Shown here: positions 1 through 5,709 of the stretch, one piece after another | Layout: every line of letters starts with the position of its first letter | How positions within the stretch are numbered: the stretch's first letter is position 1 | Assembly: GCA_035945515.1 (NCBI GenBank) | Contig: DASZAE010000015.1 | Span: 1 to 8,830, forward strand | Length of the DNA stretch: 8,830 nucleotides | Reading direction: 5' to 3' | From: RH2-MAG17b sp035945515 | GTDB lineage: Bacteria > Acidobacteriota > Terriglobia > UBA7540 | Translations under genes and position numbers: made by a program | Notes under the pieces: model-generated | What the model was told of the DNA's origin: nothing | Database searches by the model: none | Seen by the model: the letters and a program-made list of their open reading frames with translations, nothing else

Positions 1-579
1 TTTCTGGAGGGCCACAATGTCCTGATGATTGGTCGCAATCAGCGTCCCCATGTTGCTCCGCGCCATTCCAAGATCGTTGGCAATCGTGCTGACGTTGGTC
101 TTGGTCTTGGCCAATTCGTCCTTGGTTGCCGCGGCGTCCTGGGTGACGGATGCCAACTGTTGCTGATCGGCTTTAGTTGCCAGTGTCGCCTGGAGCTGCT
201 GAGTATTTTGCGCTTCTTCCTTTTGCAGCTTGCGCACTAGATATCCGGCGTAGCCCGCGTTGTGCAGCGCCTTCTTCTCGTTGGCGCTCATGTTGGTGAC
301 GGTGCTATCCAGCTCGGCGCGAAGCTGATCGAGCGACTGCGCGTTGGCATTCTGCAGCTGCTGAACTTTGTTTGAGAGATCGGCGCTCAATTGCTGATTC
401 GCCTTGGCCTGCTGTTGCGACAGCTCCGTGCGCAGGGAGGAAAACCTGCCAAGGGAGTAAACTTCGCCAATGATCAGGAGCGCGAGAATCACGAAGATGG
501 CAATAAACGCTCCGGTGTGGTCAGGCTTGGGAGCCTGCTGAACAACAACCGGCTTTGAATCAGTGTTGATCGTTTCCAT
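1..579 (-). CDS. Membrane-anchored coiled-coil protein, C-terminal part missing
   Basis: The reading frame is open from an ATG at 579 to the left edge, giving 193 residues with no stop, so the gene continues outside the window. The start is supported by a GGAGG six bases upstream. Residues 1-22 are polar (METINTDSKPVVVQQ...), residues about 23-42 form one strongly hydrophobic helix (AFIAIFVILALLIIGEV), and the rest is rich in Gln, Ala, Lys and Asn with heptad-like spacing, as in a long coiled coil (about 48-175). This predicts a single-pass protein with a short cytoplasmic tail and a long coiled coil outside the membrane. I do not recognise a named family; similar anchored coiled-coil proteins of unknown role are familiar from Acidobacteriota (recollection, not searched). 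No catalytic motif is visible. A 6-bp inverted repeat lies just upstream. Confidence 0.85.
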   Translation of the reverse strand, partial: METINTDSKPVVVQQAPKPDHTGAFIAIFVILALLIIGEVYSLGRFSSLRTELSQQQAKANQQLSADLSNKVQQLQNANAQSLDQLRAELDSTVTNMSANEKKALHNAGYAGYLVRKLQKEEAQNTQQLQATLATKADQQQLASVTQDAAATKDELAKTKTNVSTIANDLGMARSNMGTLIATNHQDIVALQK

Positions 580-594
580 GTGACGCCTCCGAGG

Positions 595-613
595 TTGACT
601 TCAATTTAGTCAA
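595..613. promoter_or_regulatory. Perfect 6-bp inverted repeat upstream of the coiled-coil gene
   Basis: TTGACT (595-600), a 7-base spacer, then AGTCAA (608-613). It sits 16-34 bases before the minus-strand ATG at 579, overlapping the expected 5' leader and ending next to the ribosome-binding site. It could be a repressor operator or a small leader hairpin. The sequence supports the symmetry only; function is inferred. Confidence 0.35.
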
Positions 614-657
614 TACTTTTGTGTAGAAGTGATAACCTCAGCCCTGTATAAGCACGG

Positions 658-677
658 CACATGCCAATCCACATGCC
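658..677. repeat. Tandem 8-bp direct repeat CACATGCC
   Basis: CACATGCC occurs at 658-665 and again at 670-677, with a 4-base spacer, so the copies are 12 bases apart. They lie about 80-100 bases upstream of the coiled-coil gene start. Paired sites upstream of a gene could bind a regulator, but the period is not a full helical turn and chance cannot be excluded. Confidence 0.25.
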
Positions 678-853
678 GAGACAAGTCATTTATTTACAAT
701 ATGATGTGCTGGTTATAGGGGCCGTGAAAGCACGGCTCGCCGCATTTCTTACTTTCTCATCGTGTAAAAATGTGAGCGATTCTAACTATAGCCACTCCAC
801 GAACCCCGTTAAGTATTTAGGAGTAGATGGGATTAATGCGCTATGGTCCCGTC

Positions 854-2311
854 TCACCTGTTCGATCCGTTCAGTTCTGCTACCTTCTCCACAGCATGGC
901 CTGCCGCTTGAGCGGCGTCTTTCTTCGGCTGTTCCTTGGTCCAATTTTCCTTATTCACCTGGCGCGCGCGGCCTAGGGCCAGTGACCCGGCGGGCACGTC
1001 TTCGGTCACGGTGGACCCGGCGGCCACATAAGCGCCCTTGCCCACGCGGACGGGCGCCACTAGCATGGTCCCGCTTCCGATAAAAGCGTTGTCTTCAATG
1101 AAGGTAGGGTTCTTACACTCACCGTCGTAGTTGCAGGTGACGGTGCCCGCGCCGATGTTCACCTTCTCGCCCAGCGTAGCGTCGCCGAGATACGTCAGGT
1201 GTTGCGACTTCGATCCGCGCCCAATGCGGGATTTCTTGACTTCGACAAAGTTCCCAATGCGCGCTTCCGGTCCAATTACGGTGCCCTCACGTAAATGAGC
1301 AAAAGGGCCTATCATGGCGTCCGACGCGATTTCGCATCCGTTGACTACCGAAAACGGGCGAAACAAGACTTTATCACCCACCACGGAATTCGCCAGCACG
1401 CAGTAAGGCCCCACCACGCAGTCCTTGCCGAGGCGCGTGCGGCCAAGCAAGTGGACGCCGGCTTCGATGCGCGTGTCGCGCCCCACCTCAACTTCATCGT
1501 CAATCACAGCTGTCTTCGGGTCCACGACGCCGACCCCGGCGCGCATGAGATCGTGCGCCTTTCGCCGCCGGATAAGTCTCTCCACCTGCGCGAGCTCAAT
1601 CCGATCGTTCACGCCCAATACCTCGCGTGAGTTTGCCACCTCATAAGCTGAAACCTTCAGACGCCGCCGGTTAAAAATGCGCACCATGTCTGTGAGCAAG
1701 TATTCTTTCTGCGCGTTGGTGTCGGTGAGATCATCGAGGTATGCCAGGAGTTTGGGCAAAGCGAAGCAGAGGATGCCGGAGTTGACCTCGCGCAGCCTTT
1801 TCTGGGCAGTTGTCGCATCCTTTTCTTCGACAATCGCGCGCACGCGGGCGCCAGGAGCGCGCAGGATGCGCCCATAGCCTTCGGGGTTCTTCAGGCGCGT
1901 GGTCAGGATGGTAGCGGCCGCGCCGGAAGCGGCGTGAAATTCCGCCAGCGCGCCCAGCGTTTCCGGGCTGAGCAGCGGCGCGTCGCCCACGAGGACTATC
2001 AGGTTGGGGCTGGAGCACGATTCGAGTTCAGACCGAGCGGACATCACAGCGTGACCGGTGCCACGCTGCTCGCGCTGGGCGATGAACCCGAGGCCCGGAC
2101 GGGCGAACGCCTCCCGCGCACGGTCCCCTTCGTGGCCAATCACCATCCAGGCACGCTCCGGTCCTGCGCCAAGCGCCGCCTGGAGCACATAGTCGCCCAG
2201 CCGCCGACCGGCCAGCCGGTGCAACACTTTGGTATGCTCGGATTTAAACCGCGTTGCCTTGCCTGCCGCAAGAATGAGGACTGAAAACCTGCTGTTTGAA
2301 AAATCTGCCAT
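854..2311 (-). CDS. glmU: Bifunctional UDP-GlcNAc pyrophosphorylase / GlcN-1-P acetyltransferase GlmU
   Basis: GlmU acetylates glucosamine-1-phosphate and couples the product to UTP, giving cytoplasmic UDP-GlcNAc for peptidoglycan and lipopolysaccharide. Counting from the chosen start (485 residues; E. coli has 456): the N-terminal Rossmann-like domain (about 8-240) has LAAGKATR (14-21), K28 in TKVLH, GTGHAV (84-89), the metal-binding D110 in VGDAPLL, NSGIL (177-181) and N235. The left-handed beta-helix follows (about 263-445) with R341, K359, H371, Y374 and NYDG (394-397), matching the E. coli acetyltransferase residues R333, K351, H363, Y366 and N386. A short Lys/Ala-rich tail ends the protein. 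The start at 2311 has GGAG seven bases upstream; an in-frame ATG at 2347 would add 12 residues but has a poor ribosome-binding site. An oddity is Ala19, where the usual GxGTR loop has Gly. Spacing of 223 bases to the M48 gene suggests its own transcript. Confidence 0.95.
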   Translation of the reverse strand: MADFSNSRFSVLILAAGKATRFKSEHTKVLHRLAGRRLGDYVLQAALGAGPERAWMVIGHEGDRAREAFARPGLGFIAQREQRGTGHAVMSARSELESCSSPNLIVLVGDAPLLSPETLGALAEFHAASGAAATILTTRLKNPEGYGRILRAPGARVRAIVEEKDATTAQKRLREVNSGILCFALPKLLAYLDDLTDTNAQKEYLLTDMVRIFNRRRLKVSAYEVANSREVLGVNDRIELAQVERLIRRRKAHDLMRAGVGVVDPKTAVIDDEVEVGRDTRIEAGVHLLGRTRLGKDCVVGPYCVLANSVVGDKVLFRPFSVVNGCEIASDAMIGPFAHLREGTVIGPEARIGNFVEVKKSRIGRGSKSQHLTYLGDATLGEKVNIGAGTVTCNYDGECKNPTFIEDNAFIGSGTMLVAPVRVGKGAYVAAGSTVTEDVPAGSLALGRARQVNKENWTKEQPKKDAAQAAGHAVEKVAELNGSNR

Positions 2312-2534
2312 AGTCGAGCTCCATTGGGCGCCATCAGAAACTGTCATTCTGACCGTGGGCCTTTATTCCCGCACATAGCATCCACGATCAGAGAAACACT
2401 GACCTTGGCGACTACCACGACATCAACCCGCAGAGTTTTAAAAGCAAAGCCCTGCGTTACACATCCAGCCTAGCACGCCACAAACCAAGACAGGGTTGGA
2501 CAGTCAAAATGAGCGCATCGTCTCGCGCGGCGGT
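2312..2534. other. Intergenic region between glmU and the M48 peptidase gene
   Basis: It must hold the glmU promoter if glmU is transcribed separately, but no minus-strand -35/-10 pair with good spacing stands out: a TTGACT near 2500 lacks a matching -10. No strong hairpin with a T-run follows the M48 stop, so no terminator is called. No gene is seen. Confidence 0.4.
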
Positions 2535-3395
2535 TCATTGCGGCCGCGGCGGCGGGGACGGCGGCGGCGGAAGCGATCCGATTCTCTTCTTAATGCGTTC
2601 GAATTCAGGACTATCTTTGATGCCGTGCCGTGCCGGACCGAGCAGGGGAATCATCTGGTTGACGTTCGCAATGCGATCGCCCGGGTTCGGATGATCCGAA
2701 AAAAACTGGATGGTCTGTTGCGGGTATTTTTCCTGAAGGATTTCAAAAAACTGCGCCATAGCGTGGGGATCGTAGCCCGCATGGTAGAGGATGTACGTGC
2801 CTACTTCATCCGCCTGCGCTTCCATGTCGCGCGAGTTTTTGAGAAAAGCTGAGTTCAGACCGAAAGCCAGTCCCGCGCGGAGAATGCTCATCGATCCGCC
2901 CGATCCTGTGGCCGCGCCGAAAATCGCCAGCGGCAGTTCCACGAGCGACTTTACAGACGCCTGATGTGTGCCGTGGCGCATCACCACATGCCCAATCTCG
3001 TGCGCCATTACCCCGGCAAGCTGGGCTTCGTTCTGCGCCACCACAATGGTGCCCCGGTTCACAAAAATAAAGCCTCCCGGAAGGGCAAAGGCATTGATGT
3101 CCTTTGTATTGACCACGTGGAATTCCCAGGCATAAACCGGAAGGTTATTCGGAGCAAAAGACGCCAGCCTTTTCCCCAGATCATTGATATACCGCAATGT
3201 TTGGGGGTCGCGCAGCATCGGCGTGGTCTTTTCGATTTGCGCGGCCGCCTGACGGCCTTCCTGAACATCTTGCGCCGGCGTGTACAGGTCAAAACCGGGC
3301 TTGAAGCGCAGTTCGCGGATGCCATAGACCATCGCGGGAATCGCCAGCACGCCAACCAGCGCCACAATGATTAGAGATTTCAGCGCCGTTCTCAT
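2535..3395 (-). CDS. M48-family zinc metalloprotease, membrane-anchored or periplasmic
   Basis: The 286-residue product begins with MRTALK and a hydrophobic segment (about 7-25) that acts as an uncleaved anchor or signal peptide; there is no lipobox cysteine. The zinc motif HEIGH is at 132-136, inside VMAHEIGHVVMRH; the third ligand is E192 in SRDMEAQADEVG, with D196 of the ExxxD pattern. NAFALPGGFIFVNRG (101-115) and SDHPNPGDRI (233-242) are further M48 hallmarks. The family includes BepA/YfgC and LoiP/YggG, which degrade misassembled envelope proteins, so a quality-control role at the envelope is likely but not proven. There are no TPR repeats after the protease domain; instead the tail (275-286) is a Pro-rich stretch. 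The ATG at 3395 has only a weak GGCGGA about ten bases upstream. A palindromic element (3444-3517) lies in its promoter region. Confidence 0.9.
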   Translation of the reverse strand: MRTALKSLIIVALVGVLAIPAMVYGIRELRFKPGFDLYTPAQDVQEGRQAAAQIEKTTPMLRDPQTLRYINDLGKRLASFAPNNLPVYAWEFHVVNTKDINAFALPGGFIFVNRGTIVVAQNEAQLAGVMAHEIGHVVMRHGTHQASVKSLVELPLAIFGAATGSGGSMSILRAGLAFGLNSAFLKNSRDMEAQADEVGTYILYHAGYDPHAMAQFFEILQEKYPQQTIQFFSDHPNPGDRIANVNQMIPLLGPARHGIKDSPEFERIKKRIGSLPPPPSPPPRPQ

Positions 3396-3443
3396 GAATG
3401 CAATCCGCCAGCAAAAGAAGAGGGAAAATTCTAAATATTAAAA

Positions 3444-3517
3444 GCCTCATGCAAAGGCGCAAAGTTGCGGAATCTCCCCTTTGCGCTTCTTAGCGCCTTC
3501 GCACCCTTGCGTGAGGC
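3444..3517. repeat. 74-bp palindromic element with CGCAAAG-type arms
   Basis: Outer arms GCCTCATGCAAAGG (3444-3457) and CCTTGCGTGAGGC (3505-3517) are inverted copies with one mismatch and one unpaired base. Inside them, GCGCAAAG (3457-3464) and CTTTGCGC (3479-3486) pair perfectly over a 14-base loop. Read on the minus strand, the right side is a run of degenerate CGCAAGG / GCGAAGG / CGCAAAGG units. Similar GCGCAAAGG-type intergenic repeats occur in many bacterial genomes (recollection). It sits between the isomerase stop and the M48 start; a possible minus-strand -10 (TAATAT, 3435-3440) begins four bases beyond its edge. Confidence 0.6.
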
Positions 3518-3586
3518 AGTTTGCCCGGTTAAAGAATCAAGGCCAAGCCAGCGCAAGATTTCTCAGCCAATGCTCTGCACCCCGTC

Positions 3587-4477
3587 CTACGCCAGCAGCG
3601 CCTTCCGGCAATAGGCGTAGCATTTTTTCATTTCAACAATCGTATCCAAGCCCGGCTTTGGGCCGTATTCATATTCGATGTTGGCGGGAATCTTCCAATG
3701 GTTGTCGCGCAACAGAGTCAGCACGGGCACGATGGGCGTATCGCCTTCGCCAAACGGCACGGCGGGCCCGTGATTGCGCTTGCGATCCTTGATGTGTAGC
3801 GTCACGATGCGATTGTGATGCTCCTTCAGGAACGAAACCGGGTCGCAATTGGCGGCGGTGAAGTGCCCGATGTCGAGATTGATGGCTAAATAGGGCGAGG
3901 CGCCTTTGAGCGCGCGGGCGAAAGTATCGGGCGTTGAAAACTGATCGGGGTCGGCGGTGTCGTCGTGATTGTGGAAGCCCACCACGATTTTGTATTTCTG
4001 CGCATAAGAGTCAATCCGGCGCGCCATGCTAACCGTCGACGACGCCGTAATATACTTCACGCCCAGCGCCTGCGCCATTTGGAAGCCACGGTCCATTTCG
4101 CCATCCGTAAAGCTTTTTTCGAAGCTGATGTTGTAAGCGTAAATTTTGACGCCGGCGTTGTTGAACTGCCGCCGGATGTTGGTGAAGCGGCTTAGAGGAA
4201 CTGTCAGCCTCCATTGGCGCAACTGCTCGCGGGAAACCTGCGGCTCCACGCCGCCCTGCCAGAGCTCGGCTTCGCCCAGCCCAACTTCCGGATATGCCTG
4301 AATGACAGCCGGTAGCGGCCGGTCGCGGAAAGAATAGCTCTGCGCGCCGATTTGAACGCCACGCACAACGGAGTTGATCCACTGCGCCCCCCAAAGTTTC
4401 TTGCTGCTGGCCAGCAGCGCCGCCGCCCCGCCCGCCAACGCCATTTTGCCCGCTTCCCTACGAGAGATAAAGCTCAT
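3587..4477 (-). CDS. Tat-exported sugar phosphate isomerase/epimerase-like TIM-barrel protein
   Basis: The start at 4477 is chosen because AGGAGG lies four bases upstream and because it places a twin-arginine signal at the N-terminus: SRREAGK (5-11) followed by the hydrophobic MALAGGAAALLA (12-23). An earlier in-frame start at 4543 would bury this signal. The mature part (about 35-296 of 296) is a xylose-isomerase-like (AP endonuclease 2 superfamily) barrel: QIGAQSYSFRD (42-52), GFHNHDD (167-173), NLDIGHF with D202 and H205, LHIKDRKR with H228, GEGDTPI (243-249) and IEYEYG (267-272). These are the expected divalent-metal ligands of the fold. The fourth-strand position that often carries a ligand Glu reads YITASSTVSM here and has none. 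The family isomerises or epimerises sugars and inositols; the actual substrate cannot be read. Export implies a folded, possibly cofactor-loaded periplasmic enzyme. Confidence 0.88.
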   Translation of the reverse strand: MSFISRREAGKMALAGGAAALLASSKKLWGAQWINSVVRGVQIGAQSYSFRDRPLPAVIQAYPEVGLGEAELWQGGVEPQVSREQLRQWRLTVPLSRFTNIRRQFNNAGVKIYAYNISFEKSFTDGEMDRGFQMAQALGVKYITASSTVSMARRIDSYAQKYKIVVGFHNHDDTADPDQFSTPDTFARALKGASPYLAINLDIGHFTAANCDPVSFLKEHHNRIVTLHIKDRKRNHGPAVPFGEGDTPIVPVLTLLRDNHWKIPANIEYEYGPKPGLDTIVEMKKCYAYCRKALLA

Positions 4478-4542
4478 GTGGCCTCCTATTTGAGAATTGC
4501 CAGTATACGCAAGGGGGAGTATGGCGGCAAGCGGCGGACTCA

Positions 4543-4570
4543 TTTGGAGTGCGGCAGCTTGCTGCCGCTT
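4543..4570 (+). repeat. 28-bp GGAGTGCGGCAGC palindrome, copy 1
   Basis: This 28-base sequence begins TTTGGAGTGCGGCAGC and ends TTGCTGCCGCTT. It contains a self-complementary core, GCGGCAGC/GCTGCCGC. Its exact reverse complement, 28 of 28 bases, occurs at 5613-5640. It also forms the left end of the large palindrome 4546-4744. Confidence 0.85.
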
Positions 4571-4744
4571 CTATACAGAGCGCCATAAGTCAGCGACGGT
4601 CATTGGCTGTAGCGGCGGGCAAAGCCTGTAAGGGGCCGCCGGGCTTTACTATTAAAATCCGGCGGCCAGAGGCCGCCGCTACAGAATCAGGCGCCGCCGA
4701 CTTATGGCGCAGCTTCTAACAGCGCAGGCAAGCTGGCGCACTCC
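4546..4744. repeat. 199-bp imperfect palindrome enclosing a BIME-like element
   Basis: The left arm has GGAGTGCGGCAGCTTGC (4546-4562), then 17 unmatched bases, then GCGCCATAAGTC (4580-4591). The right arm holds the inverted partners in the same register: GACTTATGGCGC (4699-4710, perfect), 17 bases, then 4728-4744, which matches 16 of 17. The BIME-like element 4607-4684 fills the middle. The conserved spacing shows that the whole 199 bases is one old or nested hairpin-type element. It fills most of the gap between the end of the thioredoxin-like gene and the start of the isomerase gene. No clear target-site duplication flanks it. Confidence 0.75.
4607..4684. repeat. REP/BIME-like palindrome, copy A
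   Basis: Perfect 12-bp terminal inverted repeats CTGTAGCGGCGG (4607-4618) and CCGCCGCTACAG (4673-4684). Inner arms GGCCGCCGG (4634-4642) and CCGGCGGCC (4659-4667) flank a 16-base AT-rich loop containing TTTACTATTAAAA. The right half read on the minus strand is GTAG followed by the hairpin CGGCGGCC-TCT-GGCCGCCG, the classic REP layout. The loop is inverted relative to copies B, C and D. GCGACGGTCATT (4593-4604) precedes it and also precedes copy D. Confidence 0.8.
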
Positions 4745-4757
4745 ACAAGGCCGTCAA

Positions 4758-5342
4758 TCAGTGGGCAAAATAATCCGGCTCGTTGCCGGGCTTCCATTTG
4801 ATATTGCAGCCGACGCTGGGGCGCTGATTAGCCGGGACTTCCTTGCCCGCCAAGACCGCCTCAATCGCAGCCGCAAGATCGTCTCCCGTCACCAGCCGCC
4901 CGTTGCCCGGACGGCTGTCATCAAACTGCCCGCGATACACCAGGGCGCGATTGCGGTCAAATAGGAAGAAATCCGGCGTGCACGCAGCGTGGTACGCGCG
5001 AGCGACGGACTGGTTTTCGTCATACAGATAGGGAAAAGAATACCCAGCGTGCTCGATTTCTTCGGCCATTTTCTCGGGGCTGTCTTCCGGATAGCGCGAA
5101 AAATCATTGGAGTTGATGCCTACAACGCCGACGCCGCGCGCGCCTTGATATTCTTTGGCCATGATCGAGAACCGCGCCCGGATGTGTTGGACGAAGGGGC
5201 AATGGTTGCACATGAACACCACCAGGAGCGCCGGCGTGTCGTTGAAATCGTCCAATGAAACGAGCTTGCCGTAGGGGTCCGGCAGCTTGAAATCGGGCGC
5301 CTTGGTGCCGAGGGGAAGCATTGTTGAAGGAGTTTCAGCCAT
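4758..5342 (-). CDS. Thioredoxin-fold redox protein (AhpC/TSA-like, CNHCP type)
   Basis: The start at 5342 has GAGG six bases upstream and gives 194 residues. A longer frame from 5420 is rejected because its first 26 codons read mostly through a BIME repeat. The protein has the peroxiredoxin/thioredoxin-like fold: LGTKAPDFKLPDPYGK near the N-terminus, a core strand LLVVFMCNHCPFVQHI with C45 and C48 as a CxxC pair, GINSND (75-80), the conserved cis-proline loop TPDFFLFD with P123, and YRGQFDD. The C-terminal SVGCNIKWK adds C178, typical of this subgroup. Such proteins are usually annotated as thioredoxin family proteins; they may act as thiol oxidoreductases or peroxidases, but the substrate is unknown. 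No signal peptide is present, so it should be cytoplasmic. Palindromic repeats lie on both sides, and copy B begins only four bases beyond the ribosome-binding site. Confidence 0.9.
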   Translation of the reverse strand: MAETPSTMLPLGTKAPDFKLPDPYGKLVSLDDFNDTPALLVVFMCNHCPFVQHIRARFSIMAKEYQGARGVGVVGINSNDFSRYPEDSPEKMAEEIEHAGYSFPYLYDENQSVARAYHAACTPDFFLFDRNRALVYRGQFDDSRPGNGRLVTGDDLAAAIEAVLAGKEVPANQRPSVGCNIKWKPGNEPDYFAH

Positions 5343-5356
5343 CTCAATCCTCTTTT

Positions 5357-5444
5357 CTGTAGGGGCGGCCCCTAAACAGCTTTGACGGCCGACTCTTAAA
5401 TAGTAAAGACCGGCGGCCAAAGCCGGTGAGACGCTGCCGCTACA
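5357..5444. repeat. REP/BIME-like palindrome, degenerate copy B
   Basis: It starts CTGTAGGGGCGGCCCC (5357) and ends GCTGCCGCTACA (5444). The central AATAGTAAAGACCGGCGGCC matches copy D. The arms have diverged: the left half forms AGGGGC-G-GCCCCT and the right half reads GTAGCGGCAGCG on the minus strand. It lies in the leader or promoter region of the thioredoxin-like gene. Confidence 0.65.
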
Positions 5445-5526
5445 ACAATATGGATTAAAGAATAGTGTATCGCATTGCGGTTTGTCGAAAAAACCAAAAG
5501 CGATGTTTTCCTGAGCGGGGTGAAGG

Positions 5527-5561
5527 ATCTGCTTTTCTTCGCGACACGGTAAAAGGCAGAT
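5527..5561. repeat. Imperfect hairpin in a CTGAGCGGGGTGAAGGATCTGC segment
   Basis: ATCTGCTTTT (5527-5536) pairs with AAAAGGCAGAT (5551-5561), with one bulged base and a 14-base loop. The sequence leading into it (CCTGAGCGGGGTGAAGGATC, from about 5510) resembles a dispersed intergenic repeat I recall from Acidobacteriota and other soil bacteria. There is only one copy in this window. Confidence 0.4.
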
Positions 5562-5612
5562 GCTGCATTATGTTCAGTATAAAAAGCGCCTTGATTGAAA
5601 CCAAAAGCCGTA

Positions 5613-5640
5613 AAGCGGCAGCAAGCTGCCGCACTCCAAA
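5613..5640 (-). repeat. 28-bp GGAGTGCGGCAGC palindrome, copy 2 (inverted)
   Basis: This is the exact reverse complement of 4543-4570. It lies 14 bases before the -35 box of the GWxTD gene promoter. With copy 1 it brackets the thioredoxin-like gene as a 28-bp inverted pair about 1.1 kb apart, end to end. Confidence 0.85.
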
Positions 5641-5653
5641 GCAGCAGAGTTCC

Positions 5654-5682
5654 TTGACATCGCAGGGCGCGGCCCATAAAAT
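5654..5682 (+). promoter_or_regulatory. Sigma-70-type promoter of the GWxTD gene
   Basis: TTGACA (5654-5659), a 17-base spacer, then TAAAAT (5677-5682). The -35 is a full consensus match and the -10 matches five of six. Transcription would start near 5689, leaving a leader of about 20 bases with AGGAGG before the ATG at 5710. Confidence 0.8.
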
Positions 5683-5709
5683 TGAGGGTTGAACGAGTCA
5701 GGAGGGCCT

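Larger units (their letters stand above)
580..853. other. Intergenic region between the coiled-coil gene and glmU
   Basis: This 274-base stretch is AT-richer than the genes beside it. It holds the inverted repeat at 595-613, the direct repeat at 658-677 and a perfect hairpin GCCGTG-AAAG-CACGGC at 721-736. The hairpin lies about 118 bases beyond the glmU stop and has no T-run after it on either strand, so I do not call it a terminator. No credible gene is seen: the long plus-strand frame starting at 661 runs antisense into glmU. No convincing -35/-10 pair was found for the coiled-coil gene. Confidence 0.5.
5343..5653. other. Divergent intergenic region filled by three repeat types
   Basis: The space between the divergent thioredoxin-like and GWxTD genes holds BIME copy B, the hairpin 5527-5561 and the palindrome 5613-5640, one after another. 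Short reading frames on both strands here consist mostly of repeat sequence and are not called as genes. No good minus-strand promoter for the thioredoxin-like gene could be identified. Confidence 0.5.

Noticed and set aside
721..736. Rho-independent terminator for glmU
   Set aside because: The GCCGTG-AAAG-CACGGC hairpin is perfect, but no T-run follows on either strand and it lies over 100 bases beyond the stop.
661..1083. Plus-strand 140-codon frame beginning in the intergenic region
   Set aside because: Most of it runs antisense to the glmU 3' end, it has no ribosome-binding site, and its product is Arg/Pro-rich noise as expected from a GC-rich shadow frame.
5343..5420. Longer N-terminus for the thioredoxin-like protein
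   Set aside because: The extra 26 codons read mostly through BIME copy B and the nearer ATG has a clear ribosome-binding site.
4543..5640. Composite transposon carrying the thioredoxin-like gene
   Set aside because: The flanking 28-bp repeats are themselves palindromes, one belongs to a larger 199-bp palindrome, there is no transposase and no target-site duplication is visible. It is kept only as a possible recombination pair.
5396..5677. Minus-strand 93-codon frame between the divergent genes
   Set aside because: It is made largely of BIME copy B, the hairpin and the 28-bp palindrome, and overlaps the GWxTD promoter.
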